Below are positions 41,798 to 51,760 of a DNA stretch of 64,000 bases, piece after piece. The notes under the pieces were generated by a model that saw only the letters and a program-made list of their open reading frames with translations, made no database searches and was not told the DNA's origin. Numbering within the stretch: position 1 is the stretch's first letter; the number at the start of each line of letters is the position of its first letter. The position numbers were made by a program, and so were the translations under genes. This stretch comes from Salvia splendens. Its lineage: Eukaryota > Streptophyta > Magnoliopsida > Lamiales > Lamiaceae. The stretch is taken from positions 15,190,001 through 15,254,000 of the forward strand of contig NC_056046.1 of assembly GCF_004379255.2 (NCBI RefSeq), in the 5' to 3' direction.

Positions 41798-44700
41798 ATG
41801 ATCGAAGTCATACCGGAGCCGAACTCGATGACAGTTCAGCTGTACGAAGACGATCCATCCAGAACGGTTAAGATCGGCTTCGCGGGAACGCCCCTACTTC
41901 GGGAAAAAACCATCCAGCTCCTCAAGGAGTATAAAGACGTCTTTGCATGGTCTCCGTTGGACATGACCGGAGTGCCCCCCGAGGTAATCACTCATCGGTT
42001 AAATATTGATCCTTCAGTCCGGCCGATAAAACAGAAGCAAAGACTCTTTGCGGCAGAACGAAGTCAAGTCATCCATGACGAAGTACGTCAATTATTGAAG
42101 GCGGATGTGTTATTCGAAGTGAAGTATCCTTCGTGGGTGGCCAATCCTGTCATGATCAAGAAAAAGGAAGGAGGATGGCGGATGTGCATAGATTTCACCG
42201 ATCTAAATAAGCACTGTCCCAAAGATTGCTATCCCCTTCCGAACATAGATAAAAAAGTAGAAGCTTTGATAGGCTTTGAAATTTTTTGTTTTCTTGATCT
42301 GTACAAAGGATACCATCAAGTTTTAATGGATGAGATTGACGCTTCAAAAACGGCCTTCATTACTGATTTCGGCATTTTCGCTTATAAAAAGATGCCATTC
42401 GGTTTAAAGAATGCCGGAGCCACTTATCAAAGGATGGTAGACAAGCTTTTTCGGCACCTGATTGGAAAGGAGGTCGAAGTGTATGTTGACGACATAGTCG
42501 TCAAAAGCAAAAGCACTTCGGAGTACGAGCACAACCTCAAGTCCACTCTCAACGTGCTCAAGAAAGCCAACCTCAAACTTAATCCCCAAAAGTGTACCTT
42601 TTTGGTAGATTCGGGAAAGTTTCTGGGTTGTTGGGTTTCAAAGGACGGACTCAAGGCAAACCCCTCAAAAGTTCAAGTCGTTCAGAACATGGCAATGCCG
42701 AAGTCCATACATGACGTGCAAAGGCTAACCGGATGTCTAGCCGCACTGAATCGATTCCTTTCCCAAGCAGCCGAAAAGCAACTGCCGTTCTTCAAGGTGT
42801 TGAAAAAGGCACCAAAGTTCGAGTGGGGAGCCGAGCAGAAAAAGGCCTTTGACGAGCTCAAAAGTTATCTAGCCGAGCTTCCTATTCTCTCTGCTCCAAC
42901 CGAAGCCGAAGTAATATTCTTATACTTAGCGGCATCGGATCAAACCATCAGCGCGGTGCTTGTACGAGAAGAAGGCCTAAAGCAGCTTCCCATCTACTTT
43001 ACAAGCCGAGCATTAAGAGGTCCAGAAACCAGGTATCAACCTCTGGAAAAGATTGCTCTGGCATTAGTAAATGCAGCAAGGAGACTGCGGCCATACTTCT
43101 ATGCTCACAAGGTATGCGTCTTAACTGATCTGCCACTTCGGCAAGTGTTGACCAAACCAGAAGCATCAGGCAGAATCGCCAAGTGGGCTATAGAGTTGGG
43201 AGAGCACACAATTGAATATCTACCTCGGAAAGCCATCAAGGGACAAGCCTTGGCAGATTTTCTTGCAGAAGCGAAGTTCGATCAAGCAATTCCTGTTATT
43301 GCCGAACAGAAGAATTCTGCCAGTGCCGAACTAGCACAGCCCTTGGAATCCGAAGTAGAGCCGCCGGACTGCTGGAGCGGGTTCGTAGATGGAGCTTCGA
43401 ACAAGATGGGAAGTGGAGCTGGTATTTTACTTGTCGCTCCCGACGGACACGAGGTAGCCTACTCACTTCGGTTCCTATTCCCCACTACTAATAATGAAGC
43501 CGAGTACGAAGCCCTCCTAGCCGGACTCCAGTTAGCGCAAAGTCTGCTCGTCAAATCTCTCAAAGTCCATTGTGATTCACAAGTCATAGTAAATCACATG
43601 TTGGGTACAAGTGAAGCTCGTGACGAGAGAATGAAGAAGTATTTGGACAAAGCGCAAAGCATCAGCCGAAGTTTCTCCTATTTTCGGATAATCCGCATTC
43701 CCAGAGCGGAAAATAGCCGAGCAGATACCTTAAGTAAGTTGGCCTCAGATCCGAGCTCAAAGGCGGAAGAATTAATGCATCGAAGCATTGATGAAGCCGA
43801 GGTACATTCAGTATCCAGCTCGCCGAACTGGATGACGCCGATCTTGCAGTATCTGGATCAAGGACAATTGCCCGAGGATAAGAGAGAAGCTCGGAAGATC
43901 ACGTGCCGAGCACTTCGGTACGAACTTCATGAAGGAGTCCTCTTTAGAAAGTCTTACCTCCAGCCGTTATTGCGGTGCGTAGGACCAGAAGAGACGGACT
44001 ACATCCTCAGAGAAGTTCATGAAGGATCGTGCGGTAGCCACATCGGAGCCAGAGCTTTAGCTAAAAAAGTTCTGAGGTGGGGATATTATTGGCCAACCAT
44101 GGTACAAGAGGCAGTGCAGCTCGTCAAGAAGTGTACGAAGTGCCAAATTCATGCAAATGTCCCAAGGATGCCGCAGACCGATCTATACACTATGCAAAGC
44201 CCTTGGCCTTTCATGCAATGGGGCATAGACATAGTGGGACCACTTCCTCAAGCTCCTCGGCAAATGAAATTCCTTATCGTTGCCGTGGACTACTTCACGA
44301 AGTGGGTGGAGGCTGAACCATTAGCTACGATAACGAGCTCAAAGGCATTGGACTTCGTCTGGAAGAACATAGTGTGCCGATTTGGCATACCCCACATCCT
44401 CATCTCGGATAATGGGACTCAGTTCACCGACAAGACGTTCAAGAATTGGTGCCAAGAGCTGAACATTCAACAGCGGTTCACTTCGGTCTCCCATCCCCAA
44501 GCAAACGGACAAACGGAAGTAACGAACCGGATTCTGGTGAAAGGGTTAAAAGCTCGGTTAGAACAAGCCAAAGGACAATGGGTAGAAAATCTCCCTCAAG
44601 TCCTATGGTCCTACCGAACTACACCCAAAACCTCCAACGGTGAAACTCCGTATAGTCTGGTGTACGGCACTGAAGCCGTAATTCCGGTGGAGATCGGCGT

Positions 44701-45061
44701 ACCCAGTCCCCGAACTCTAAATTTCTCCTCAGAAATGAATGACGACGGACTGAGAGCAGAACTAGATCTCGCCGAAGAAAGAAGAGAATTGGCGTGCATA
44801 AAAGCAGCCAAGTATAAGGAGCAAGTAGCCCGGTATTATAACCAAAGGGTGAAAAAGCTTCAATTTCAAGTGGGAAATCTCGTCTTGAGAAACAACGAAG
44901 TAAGCCGAGCAGAAAAGCTGGGCAAACTCGAACCCACATGGGAGGGTCCATATCGGGTGTCAGAAGTCCTCGGCAAAGGGTCTTATAAATTGACTCACAT
45001 GTCAGGAGAACAAGTACCCCGAACATGGCACGTCTCCAACCTCAAGAAGTTCCACTTGTAA
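41798..45061 (+). CDS. pol: Pol: reverse transcriptase, RNase H, archaeal-type RNase H, integrase
   Basis: 1,087 codons. Reverse transcriptase at about residues 110-300, with catalytic YVDD near residue 229 and the FGLKNAGATYQR motif. A Ty3-type RNase H follows (TSRALRGPETRYQPLEK). A second RNase H of archaeal type lies at about 530-660 (GFVDGASNKMGSGAGILL, NNEAEYEALLAGL, HCDSQ, RADTLSKLAS). Integrase has the HHCC finger (HEGSCGSHIGARALAKK ... CTKCQIH) and a D-D-E core (GIDIVGP, ISDNGTQFTDK, HPQANGQTEVTNR). The C-terminus ends WHVSNLKKFHL. No internal stops: it looks functional. It is in the same frame as the protease ORF and separated from it only by one UAG. Confidence 0.92.
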   Translation: MIEVIPEPNSMTVQLYEDDPSRTVKIGFAGTPLLREKTIQLLKEYKDVFAWSPLDMTGVPPEVITHRLNIDPSVRPIKQKQRLFAAERSQVIHDEVRQLLKADVLFEVKYPSWVANPVMIKKKEGGWRMCIDFTDLNKHCPKDCYPLPNIDKKVEALIGFEIFCFLDLYKGYHQVLMDEIDASKTAFITDFGIFAYKKMPFGLKNAGATYQRMVDKLFRHLIGKEVEVYVDDIVVKSKSTSEYEHNLKSTLNVLKKANLKLNPQKCTFLVDSGKFLGCWVSKDGLKANPSKVQVVQNMAMPKSIHDVQRLTGCLAALNRFLSQAAEKQLPFFKVLKKAPKFEWGAEQKKAFDELKSYLAELPILSAPTEAEVIFLYLAASDQTISAVLVREEGLKQLPIYFTSRALRGPETRYQPLEKIALALVNAARRLRPYFYAHKVCVLTDLPLRQVLTKPEASGRIAKWAIELGEHTIEYLPRKAIKGQALADFLAEAKFDQAIPVIAEQKNSASAELAQPLESEVEPPDCWSGFVDGASNKMGSGAGILLVAPDGHEVAYSLRFLFPTTNNEAEYEALLAGLQLAQSLLVKSLKVHCDSQVIVNHMLGTSEARDERMKKYLDKAQSISRSFSYFRIIRIPRAENSRADTLSKLASDPSSKAEELMHRSIDEAEVHSVSSSPNWMTPILQYLDQGQLPEDKREARKITCRALRYELHEGVLFRKSYLQPLLRCVGPEETDYILREVHEGSCGSHIGARALAKKVLRWGYYWPTMVQEAVQLVKKCTKCQIHANVPRMPQTDLYTMQSPWPFMQWGIDIVGPLPQAPRQMKFLIVAVDYFTKWVEAEPLATITSSKALDFVWKNIVCRFGIPHILISDNGTQFTDKTFKNWCQELNIQQRFTSVSHPQANGQTEVTNRILVKGLKARLEQAKGQWVENLPQVLWSYRTTPKTSNGETPYSLVYGTEAVIPVEIGVPSPRTLNFSSEMNDDGLRAELDLAEERRELACIKAAKYKEQVARYYNQRVKKLQFQVGNLVLRNNEVSRAEKLGKLEPTWEGPYRVSEVLGKGSYKLTHMSGEQVPRTWHVSNLKKFHL

Positions 45062-45311
45062 GAGACAAAAGTCCGGTCAGTCCGTCTCGTGTCTAGTTCG
45101 GTCATAGGGGTATATGTTTTTATTTGTTTGTTTCTTACTTGTACCTTTTACTTGTCGTTTTTTAAAAAAATGTTTAAAGTTTTTTTCCTTCATCTTTTTC
45201 ATTTTTTCTCTATGTGTTTTGTCTCTATGTGCTTGTCGTCTCTTACAAATGGTACCAAGGTATATCGTTCTTTAAAGACTGATCCCCTTTTTAGATCGAT
45301 TATTAAAGACT

Positions 45312-45575
45312 ATTGTGAGTCCAAGCTTCTAAGGAGGATATAAGACCACAATTCAGCTTAACAAGCAGTCCGTCTGAAACGAACTGCAATAAGCCAACGA
45401 TTGTGAGTCCAAGCTTCCAAGGAGGATACAAGACCGCAATTCAGCTTAACAAGCACTTCGTCTGAAACGAACTGCAATAAGCCAACGATTGTGAGTCCAA
45501 GCTTCTCAGGAAGATACAAGACCACAATTCGGCTTAAGAAATAAGCACTTCGTCTGAAACGAACTGCAATAAGGG
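45312..45575 (+). repeat. Tandem ~85-90-bp repeats after integrase
   Basis: Three units containing TGAGTCCAAGCTTC, AAGACC(A/G)CAATTCAGCTTAA and CGAACTGCAATAAGCCAACG. The reverse-oriented counterpart is the 89-bp array in the non-autonomous complex. Confidence 0.8.
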
Positions 45576-45796
45576 AAAGTCCGATCCACGCGATAAACCT
45601 CGCCGAATTAGGACGACCAAGTTCGGTCAAAGAAGTTTACCTCATAAGACCGGGGACGACCATGTCTAGTCAAAGAGGTTTACTGCATAAGACCACTTCG
45701 GTTAACTGGGAAAGTCCGATCCACGCGATAAAACTCGCCGAATTAGGACAAGGGAAAGTTCGATCCCGGCGACAAAAATCGCCAAATTAGAACACA

Positions 45797-46150
45797 AACC
45801 AAGTCCGGTCAAAGATGTTTATTTCATCAGACCAAAGACGAGTCCGGTCAAAGATGTTTATTTCATCAGACCAAAGACGAGTCCGGTCAAAGATGTTTAT
45901 TTCATCAGACCAAAGACGAGTCCGGTCAAAGATGTTTATTTCATCAGACCAAAGACGAGTCCGGTCAAAGATGTTTATTTCATCAGACCAAAGACGAGTC
46001 CGGTCATAGATGTTTATTTCATCAGACCAAAGACGAGTCCGGTCAAAGATGTTTATTTCATCAGACCAAAGACGAGTCCGGTCAAAGATGTTTATTTCAT
46101 CAGACCAAAGACGAGTCCGGTCAAAGATGTTTATTTCATCAGACCAAGGA
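45797..46150 (+). repeat. 39-bp array, ~9 units, in the autonomous element
   Basis: Unit AGTCCGGTCAAAGATGTTTA followed by TTTCATCAGACCAAAGACG. It is open on both strands: MFISSDQRRVRSK in sense and LWSDEINIFDRTR in antisense. One unit has a stop (GGTCATAG) in the sense frame. Two diverged AAGAAGTTTACTTCATAAGA units follow. Confidence 0.85.
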
Positions 46151-46366
46151 CCAAGTCCGGTCAAAGAAGTTTACTTCATAAGACCAAGGACCAAGTCCGG
46201 TCAAAGAAGTTTACTTCATAAGACCGAGGACAAGTACGATGAAATTTTTTCGCTAAGCTGTAAATACAGTGTTAGAAGCGAAAACAAAATTTCATTTTTC
46301 AAATCTTGTTCGGCATACAACTCCGCTACCCTACAAAATGGCGTTACGCTATTACAAAGGACTATT

Positions 46367-47155
46367 CTACTGTCCAGGGTTGCTGAAGTTAAGCCACCTA
46401 TCTGCAAAATCCTCTGGAAGCCGAGTTCGGTTGTTCCGAGCAGATGAAGAATAAGCAGGTCGACGAGATGCTATCCTCGACCCAACACCTCTTCCGCGAG
46501 CCCCAGAAGCTCTAACCCCTCGGCGATGAAGAGTCTCTGCAATAAGCATCTGCTGATCTTGCTCGCTCATAGTCACAACTCCTCGGCGAATTTCAGTCCG
46601 TCCCTGTCTTGACGATTCCGGTTGCTCCTGAGCCCGTTCTCGTCTTGACGTTTCCGGCTGTTCCGGAGTTCGTTGTTGACTGGGAGTAGGATTTTGAACA
46701 AGGGAACCAGAGGCTTGATCTGGAGTGCGAGCATCTGTTGGCGGGAAATGCCTAAGGAATCTCCCGATTGAGGGACGCCGGGAAAGAATGATGTCGTACC
46801 GAGAAGCCCAGCGCCGCAATGATTTCACAACTTGTTGGCAAGCCGAGCTCTCCAGCGCATTGTTCCTCCGGAGTACATGATATTCCTCCCACAGTTCGTC
46901 AACTCGACTCTGAACATCTGATATGGTCACTCCCCCGCGCACACGGATGTAATCCTCGTACGCAGTCCTCTCAGCAATGGTCGTATTCAGCTCGGCCTCC
47001 AGATCCTTCTTATCGGACTCTAAGTCCTTATTATCGGCCTCCACCTTCACTAAACGAGCCAGAAGCTCGTCATTCTTCGTCTGATCGGCTATAGCTCTTT
47101 TCTCAGCTTCGTCTAAAGCCGAAGAGTACAGCCGTTTCCAGTGAAGTATCTCCAT
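46367..47155 (-). CDS. Antisense ORF of the Tat element, coiled-coil protein
   Basis: 262 codons on the strand opposite to pol. Residues ~10-70 are a charged heptad-rich helix (LLARLVKVEADNKDLESDKK); residues ~130-200 are Pro/Gln/Arg-rich; the end is Arg/Ser-rich. It lies just upstream of the 3-prime half of the element, in the region where Tat elements carry additional antisense frames. It may be a downstream exon or partner of the spliced gene at 47357-49220. Function unknown. Confidence 0.6.
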   Translation of the reverse strand: MEILHWKRLYSSALDEAEKRAIADQTKNDELLARLVKVEADNKDLESDKKDLEAELNTTIAERTAYEDYIRVRGGVTISDVQSRVDELWEEYHVLRRNNALESSACQQVVKSLRRWASRYDIILSRRPSIGRFLRHFPPTDARTPDQASGSLVQNPTPSQQRTPEQPETSRRERAQEQPESSRQGRTEIRRGVVTMSEQDQQMLIAETLHRRGVRASGARGRGVGSRIASRRPAYSSSARNNRTRLPEDFADRWLNFSNPGQ

Positions 47156-47356
47156 CTCCTTGAGTACAAAGCAGCTATATTAGTTCGGCAGCTGTACCGA
47201 GCAGATAGTAAAATACAACAGGAATAAAGGCGAGTACGAAAAGCTATACGAAGACAAGTGTAGAGAATTTTTCATTCACAAGGAAAATTTTTACACTAGG
47301 AGGGCTTCAAGGCCATTTTACAAGGAAGAAACTAGACTAAGAGAAGGGAGACGAAA

Positions 47357-49220
47357 TCATACTCCGCCAGCTTCGTCTCCGGCTCCTTGGTCTGGTTCAG
47401 CTTCTTTCTCCTGAGCTACCTCAGCCTCGGCCTCGCATCCTGCCGGCCTCGCCTCCGCCTCCTGATCGGCTTCCTTCTCCGGATGCCCGGCCCGCTCGAC
47501 TTCGGCCTCCAGCTCCAGCGACTCGGCCTCACCCTCTCCGTTGTAAGTCGAAGCGGGTGAAACGGGTCCCACGGAGGCAAAGATAGCCTCCAGGTTCTCG
47601 TCCCGATCAGCTCGACAACTCCGGACTCGGTCTGCAGAAAGCAGGACCGAGGATGAAGCGAGCTCCTCAAGGAGCGGCAGATTCTGAAGCCGAGCTGCTA
47701 TCTCTCGGCTGTACAGAGGCAGCACGACGTCGGCCCCCTGCTCGCCCTTATCGGTAATTAGCCTTACCAGACTACCGACAAAGGCCGAGAACTGGCTGCT
47801 CAAAAAGAGTTTCTCCGTGTAAACACGGAGAGCCTCCCCCTGGGCAGCCACGGCGGCAGCCTCCTTCTGAGCCTCCCGGTGCTTCGTCTGCTCTTGCAGG
47901 ATGATGAGCTGGTTTTTGGCTGACCGGGCTTCATCCTGAGCCGAGATCCTAGCAGCTCGGGCCCTCTCAAATTTGGCCTCAGCCTGTTCGGCCAGACTAC
48001 GAGCAAGATGCAACTTCTTCTGCATCTCCTCGTAGTCGTGGGATGCTTTGGAGAGCTCCACGGAGACGAGCTTGGCTCTCTGAAGATGAACAAGGAAAAA
48101 ACTCAACAGAATGGCCATCAAAAAATGTGGAAAAGAAGCCAAGTCAGAAAGCTTACCTCCACAAAATTCGTCGGCCATTGAAAAGGCTCAGGGACGTGTT
48201 CCGGGATGTCTGCAACCACCTCGGAGATGACCAGGTCTTTCCCCGGCACTCTTGGGGACTCATGAAATTTCCCCTTCCCTTTAGCCGAACACGACTCCGG
48301 CACTTTCGGATCCGAAGAAGAGGTTTTTTGCCTCTTCGGATTCTTCTCGGCTTCAGACGCCGAGCGAGGGGCTCTCTGCCTCTCCGGCTCCACAAGCTCG
48401 GAGGACTTTCGGATAGCCTTATTCAGCATGTACACTGCCAAAAAGCAAGAAAGCAAAGTCAGATTTTCTTCGTTAAAGCAGTAGAGCATAAAGATAAAGA
48501 GAAATCCTCACCCTCGGCCTCTTCGTCCGAAGACGAGATGTCGAACACGACGTCGCCCTTGACGAGCTCAGACTCCGTGTATTGTTTCCTAACTATGGGA
48601 ATCTTGTTGAGCTCGCCATCGAGCTCGTCCAACGGTTCAGGCCGAGGATGACGGATAACGGACTTCAGCCCTCTCCAGGGAAAACTAGGAGCCGCGGTCC
48701 TATCATAATAGAAGAAGCGGTTTTGCCACTTCGGCCACTTCGTTTTACAAAAGGCCCTAAAGGGCTGTACAGGGATCAAGTAAAACCAAGACCCCTTCCT
48801 CTTAAATTGAAAGAATTTAAGGATCGCCTTCAAAGACAAATCCCTTCCTAACTTACGGAGTTCGGCAGCGAAGGCCGACAAGTGCCTCCAAGAGTTCGGA
48901 GTCACCTGGCCTAAAGGAAGCTGAAAAAAATCTAGTAAATCTATAAAGGCAGAAGGGAGGGGGAAACGAAGCCCGCATTCTAAGCAGGCCTCGTACACGG
49001 TGGCGTAACCCTCCGGCGGGGAGTCAGCCCTATGATCACCGTCAGGTACCACCGCCTTCCCCCCAGGAAAAAAGTATTTTTCGGGTAGGGATATCACAGT
49101 ATCCTTACTCAAAATACTATGGAAATACTCTACGGTCTTCTCCCCGGACTCTTTCCGGCCAGAAGACCCCTTACCGCCTCTCCTACCGCTACCCGACTCC
49201 GAAGAGGAAGAAGAAGACAT
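47357..49220 (-). CDS. Spliced antisense gene of the Tat element (PF04195-like, coiled coil)
   Basis: Three exons on the minus strand: 49220-48512, 48434-48157 and 48079-47357. Introns are GT-AG and the phases agree, giving about 569 residues. Exon 1 has a Ser-rich start and then GYATVYEACLECGLRFPLPS, LPLGQVTPNSWRHLSAFAAE and WQNRFFYY, the pattern of the putative gypsy-type transposon domain (PF04195). Exon 2 is basic and nuclear-signal-like (EAEKNPKRQKTSS). Exon 3 is a long coiled coil (residues ~330-420) and ends in an acidic Glu/Ala-rich tail. Antisense additional ORFs of this kind are described for the Tat lineage, but their role is not known. The 3-prime LTR is upstream of it on this strand and could supply a promoter. 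Confidence 0.7.
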
Positions 49221-49542
49221 TTTTCTTACTTTTTGAAGGTGAAGAAAGTCTGAGGAAGCTCTTGAAAGCGGAAGAAAATTTCTCGAGAAAGAGAGAGTAT
49301 AGAAGACGCAACAGCAAAAGTGTTCAAATGAGGAAGAAAGAGCATATTTATCAGATTCGGGAAAGATTTCGAAATCGTTGCGCTGTTTCGAATCCCACCT
49401 TTTCAGGATTCAACGGCCGGATTTTACTGTCGCATTTAATGCAGGCACGCGCAAGGCACGTCCCCTGACGTCAGCCTCCCCCTTACCGTTATCCAGAATG
49501 CCGAAGTGACTCACCTCGCCGAAGTGATTCACTTCGCTTTTC

Positions 49543-49551
49543 GGGGGGGGG
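49543..49551 (+). promoter_or_regulatory. Polypurine tract of the Tat element
   Basis: A run of G residues ending three bases before the 3-prime LTR, primer for plus-strand DNA synthesis. The sequence CACTTCGCTTTTCGGGGGGG is mirrored at both internal regions of the non-autonomous complex. Confidence 0.8.
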
Positions 49552-49554
49552 TAG

Positions 49555-50151
49555 TGATGGGGTACGAACTAAACCCTAATGGCAAGCCCAATAACAGTGA
49601 CGGCCCATCAGCCCAGAGCCCAAGAAAGAGTATCTGTTCGGCACCAAAGAGTTCGGCACGACCAAAGAGTTCGGACTCAGCCTACAGCTCGGTAAAAGCC
49701 GACCAGTCAAGCTCTCCTCTCAGATCGGCAAGAGCTGATCGGTAAAGTCCAGCAGTTCGGTCTCAGCATTCGACCGAACTAGGAGTTAGTGGACTCATGA
49801 AAGGCCTCCACGACCTCCACTATACCCACGATCTATTTAGTGGTACGAAGCAGTTATTGAGCAGTTATTGCTCACCCACGATCTTGTTAGTGGGGCTGCA
49901 AACCACGATCCTAGTTCAATGTATAAATAGGACTTAGATCAGATAGACAGGGTTAAGCTCTCTAGAGATAAAATACCATATAGCAAGTCTGTGTTGTAAG
50001 CTGTAATCCCAGATCAAGCAATACAATCTTGCCCTCCCTTCTTCCCGTGGACGTAGATTTACTTCAGTAAATCGAACCACGTAAATTCTTTGTGTCGTAG
50101 TCTTTTTTCTCTACCAGCATTTACTAACATCAGAAATTCGCGGATCCATCA
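49555..50151 (+). repeat. 3-prime LTR of the Tat element
   Basis: 597 bp. By eye it is the same as the 5-prime LTR over its whole length. Confidence 0.95.
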
Positions 50152-50575
50152 AGTATCAGTCAGCATAACCCATGCAACGTAGTAATTATAGTAGCAACTA
50201 GCAAGTTTGCATGCCCTTGTGTTGGAAAAGAAGATCACATTAAATATGCCGCCCACATTCATTGTGTAGAGTTCCTAAGTATTGTATGGTTCCAATCCCA
50301 TTTATTGGTGTACTAGAACTTTCTTATTCACCCTATAAATACTAGGGTAATGAACATTTGGAGGATACAACAACAACAAAAAAAAACATTGGAATATTTC
50401 TCTATACACTTTACTATCAAATGTCTACCCAATCTTTCTCTACCTCTCTCGATTACCATCTTTAAGATGGTACCAGAGCAGGAAATTTCAGTTTTGGGAA
50501 CTCAGAACAATGTCATCATAGTCCCATACCCTTCTCGGCCTTTCCTTTGTTAACCCTGCAAAACCAAAACCAAAC

Positions 50576-51760
50576 ATGTCAGATTCCGACACAGAAAATA
50601 CCAAACCAATATCAAGCGAAACCATGGCAGATTTTGCGGCACAATTCGCCGAATTCATGAAATTCATGAATAAATCTGGAAACAAATCAGAAAGCTCTCC
50701 AAAACAGTCACAACAACACCTGGAGTCTTTGGGAGAGATTCGCCTAGAAGACAAACTCAATGGGGATAATTATCCCCTTTGGATAAATCTGATGGAACGT
50801 GCTATAGGTGGAAAGGGGCTGATTTCTCACATTACTGGAGGATCAGAACCTCCTCCTACCAACGATCTCGGCTACGCGATATGGCAGCAACGGGATCACT
50901 GTTGCTTCAACTGGATCATCAACAGCATTGAATCCAGTTTGAGGAATGAAGTATCACAGTATAAAACAGCCAGAGACCTTTGGGAAGGTCTGGCGATCAC
51001 ATATGGAAGTGGAGCTGATCCTTTTCAAGTGCATGATTTAAACAGACAGGCAATGACAATGAAGCAAGGAGAGATGAGCTTGGAATCCCTCTGGAACAAA
51101 TTCCAGGACTTATGGATCTCAATCGATGCAAGAGATCCCAATCCAATGGAAAGCCCCAAAAGCATCGACAAATACAACAAACATACACAGAGGCACCGAC
51201 TCTACCAATTCCTATGGGCATTAGACGACAAATACGACAAGATCAGACGGGAAATCCTAAATACAAATCCGTTACCGTCCGTCCGCAAAGCATATGGAAT
51301 GGTGAGGAGAGAAGCTGTCAACGAGAAGGTTCTCAAGCCCGAGCCAGACCAATCTGGAATCGCTACCGGCCTGGGAGCTATCCATTCGTCAATAAATCAA
51401 TTCTCATCAATTCGGAAACAAGACGAAGAAAAGAACAAGTTGGTTTGCTCGCACTGTGGAGGGAAGAAACATACCCGTGAAACGTGTTTCCACCTCCACG
51501 GTTACCCCGAATGGTGGCAAGAGATGAAGAGAAATCGCCAAAACGGGAAACGTGGCGGCAGCGGCGGCGGAAATGGAAGGGGAATGGCCGCTGTTGTGGT
51601 AGGAGGAGACCGAGCCGAGCTATCTGACCAGTCTTTGACTCCTGAGGTAAAAACTTTTGAGCCCAATATTCCTATCCTACCCGAAACTGCTAACAGTGAC
51701 AGGAAAAATACAAGTGATACAGAAGAGCCACCAATAGAACAAGAGACTGGACATGACTGA
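50576..51760 (+). CDS. gag: Copia Gag (deletion derivative)
   Basis: 394 codons. A Copia-type Gag domain begins near residue 58 (LEDKLNGDNYPLWINLMERA) and continues through GSGADPFQVHDLNRQAMTMK. A variant zinc finger CSHCGGKKHTRETCFHLHGY lies at about residue 290, as in Copia lineages with a C-C-H-C/HGYPEW motif. A Gly/Arg-rich tail follows. It ends with TGA at 51758-51760 and the same frame continues directly into the reverse-transcriptase region. Confidence 0.85.
   Translation: MSDSDTENTKPISSETMADFAAQFAEFMKFMNKSGNKSESSPKQSQQHLESLGEIRLEDKLNGDNYPLWINLMERAIGGKGLISHITGGSEPPPTNDLGYAIWQQRDHCCFNWIINSIESSLRNEVSQYKTARDLWEGLAITYGSGADPFQVHDLNRQAMTMKQGEMSLESLWNKFQDLWISIDARDPNPMESPKSIDKYNKHTQRHRLYQFLWALDDKYDKIRREILNTNPLPSVRKAYGMVRREAVNEKVLKPEPDQSGIATGLGAIHSSINQFSSIRKQDEEKNKLVCSHCGGKKHTRETCFHLHGYPEWWQEMKRNRQNGKRGGSGGGNGRGMAAVVVGGDRAELSDQSLTPEVKTFEPNIPILPETANSDRKNTSDTEEPPIEQETGHD

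Larger units (their letters stand above)
39012..50151 (+). mobile_element. Ty3/gypsy Tat-lineage retrotransposon, 11.1 kb, full length
   Basis: Two 597-bp LTRs in which I see no difference, flanked by a perfect target duplication AGTAT (39007-39011 and 50152-50156). Order: LTR, primer site, gag, protease, reverse transcriptase, RNase H, a second archaeal-type RNase H, integrase, tandem repeats, antisense genes, polypurine tract, LTR. The second RNase H and the long 3-prime region with antisense frames are diagnostic of the Tat (Ogre/Retand) clade. The identical-looking LTRs imply a recent insertion. Confidence 0.9.

Noticed and set aside
42404..42654. Minus-strand frames within pol
   Set aside because: Shadows of the conserved reverse transcriptase; no independent coding evidence, unlike the antisense genes at 46367-49220.
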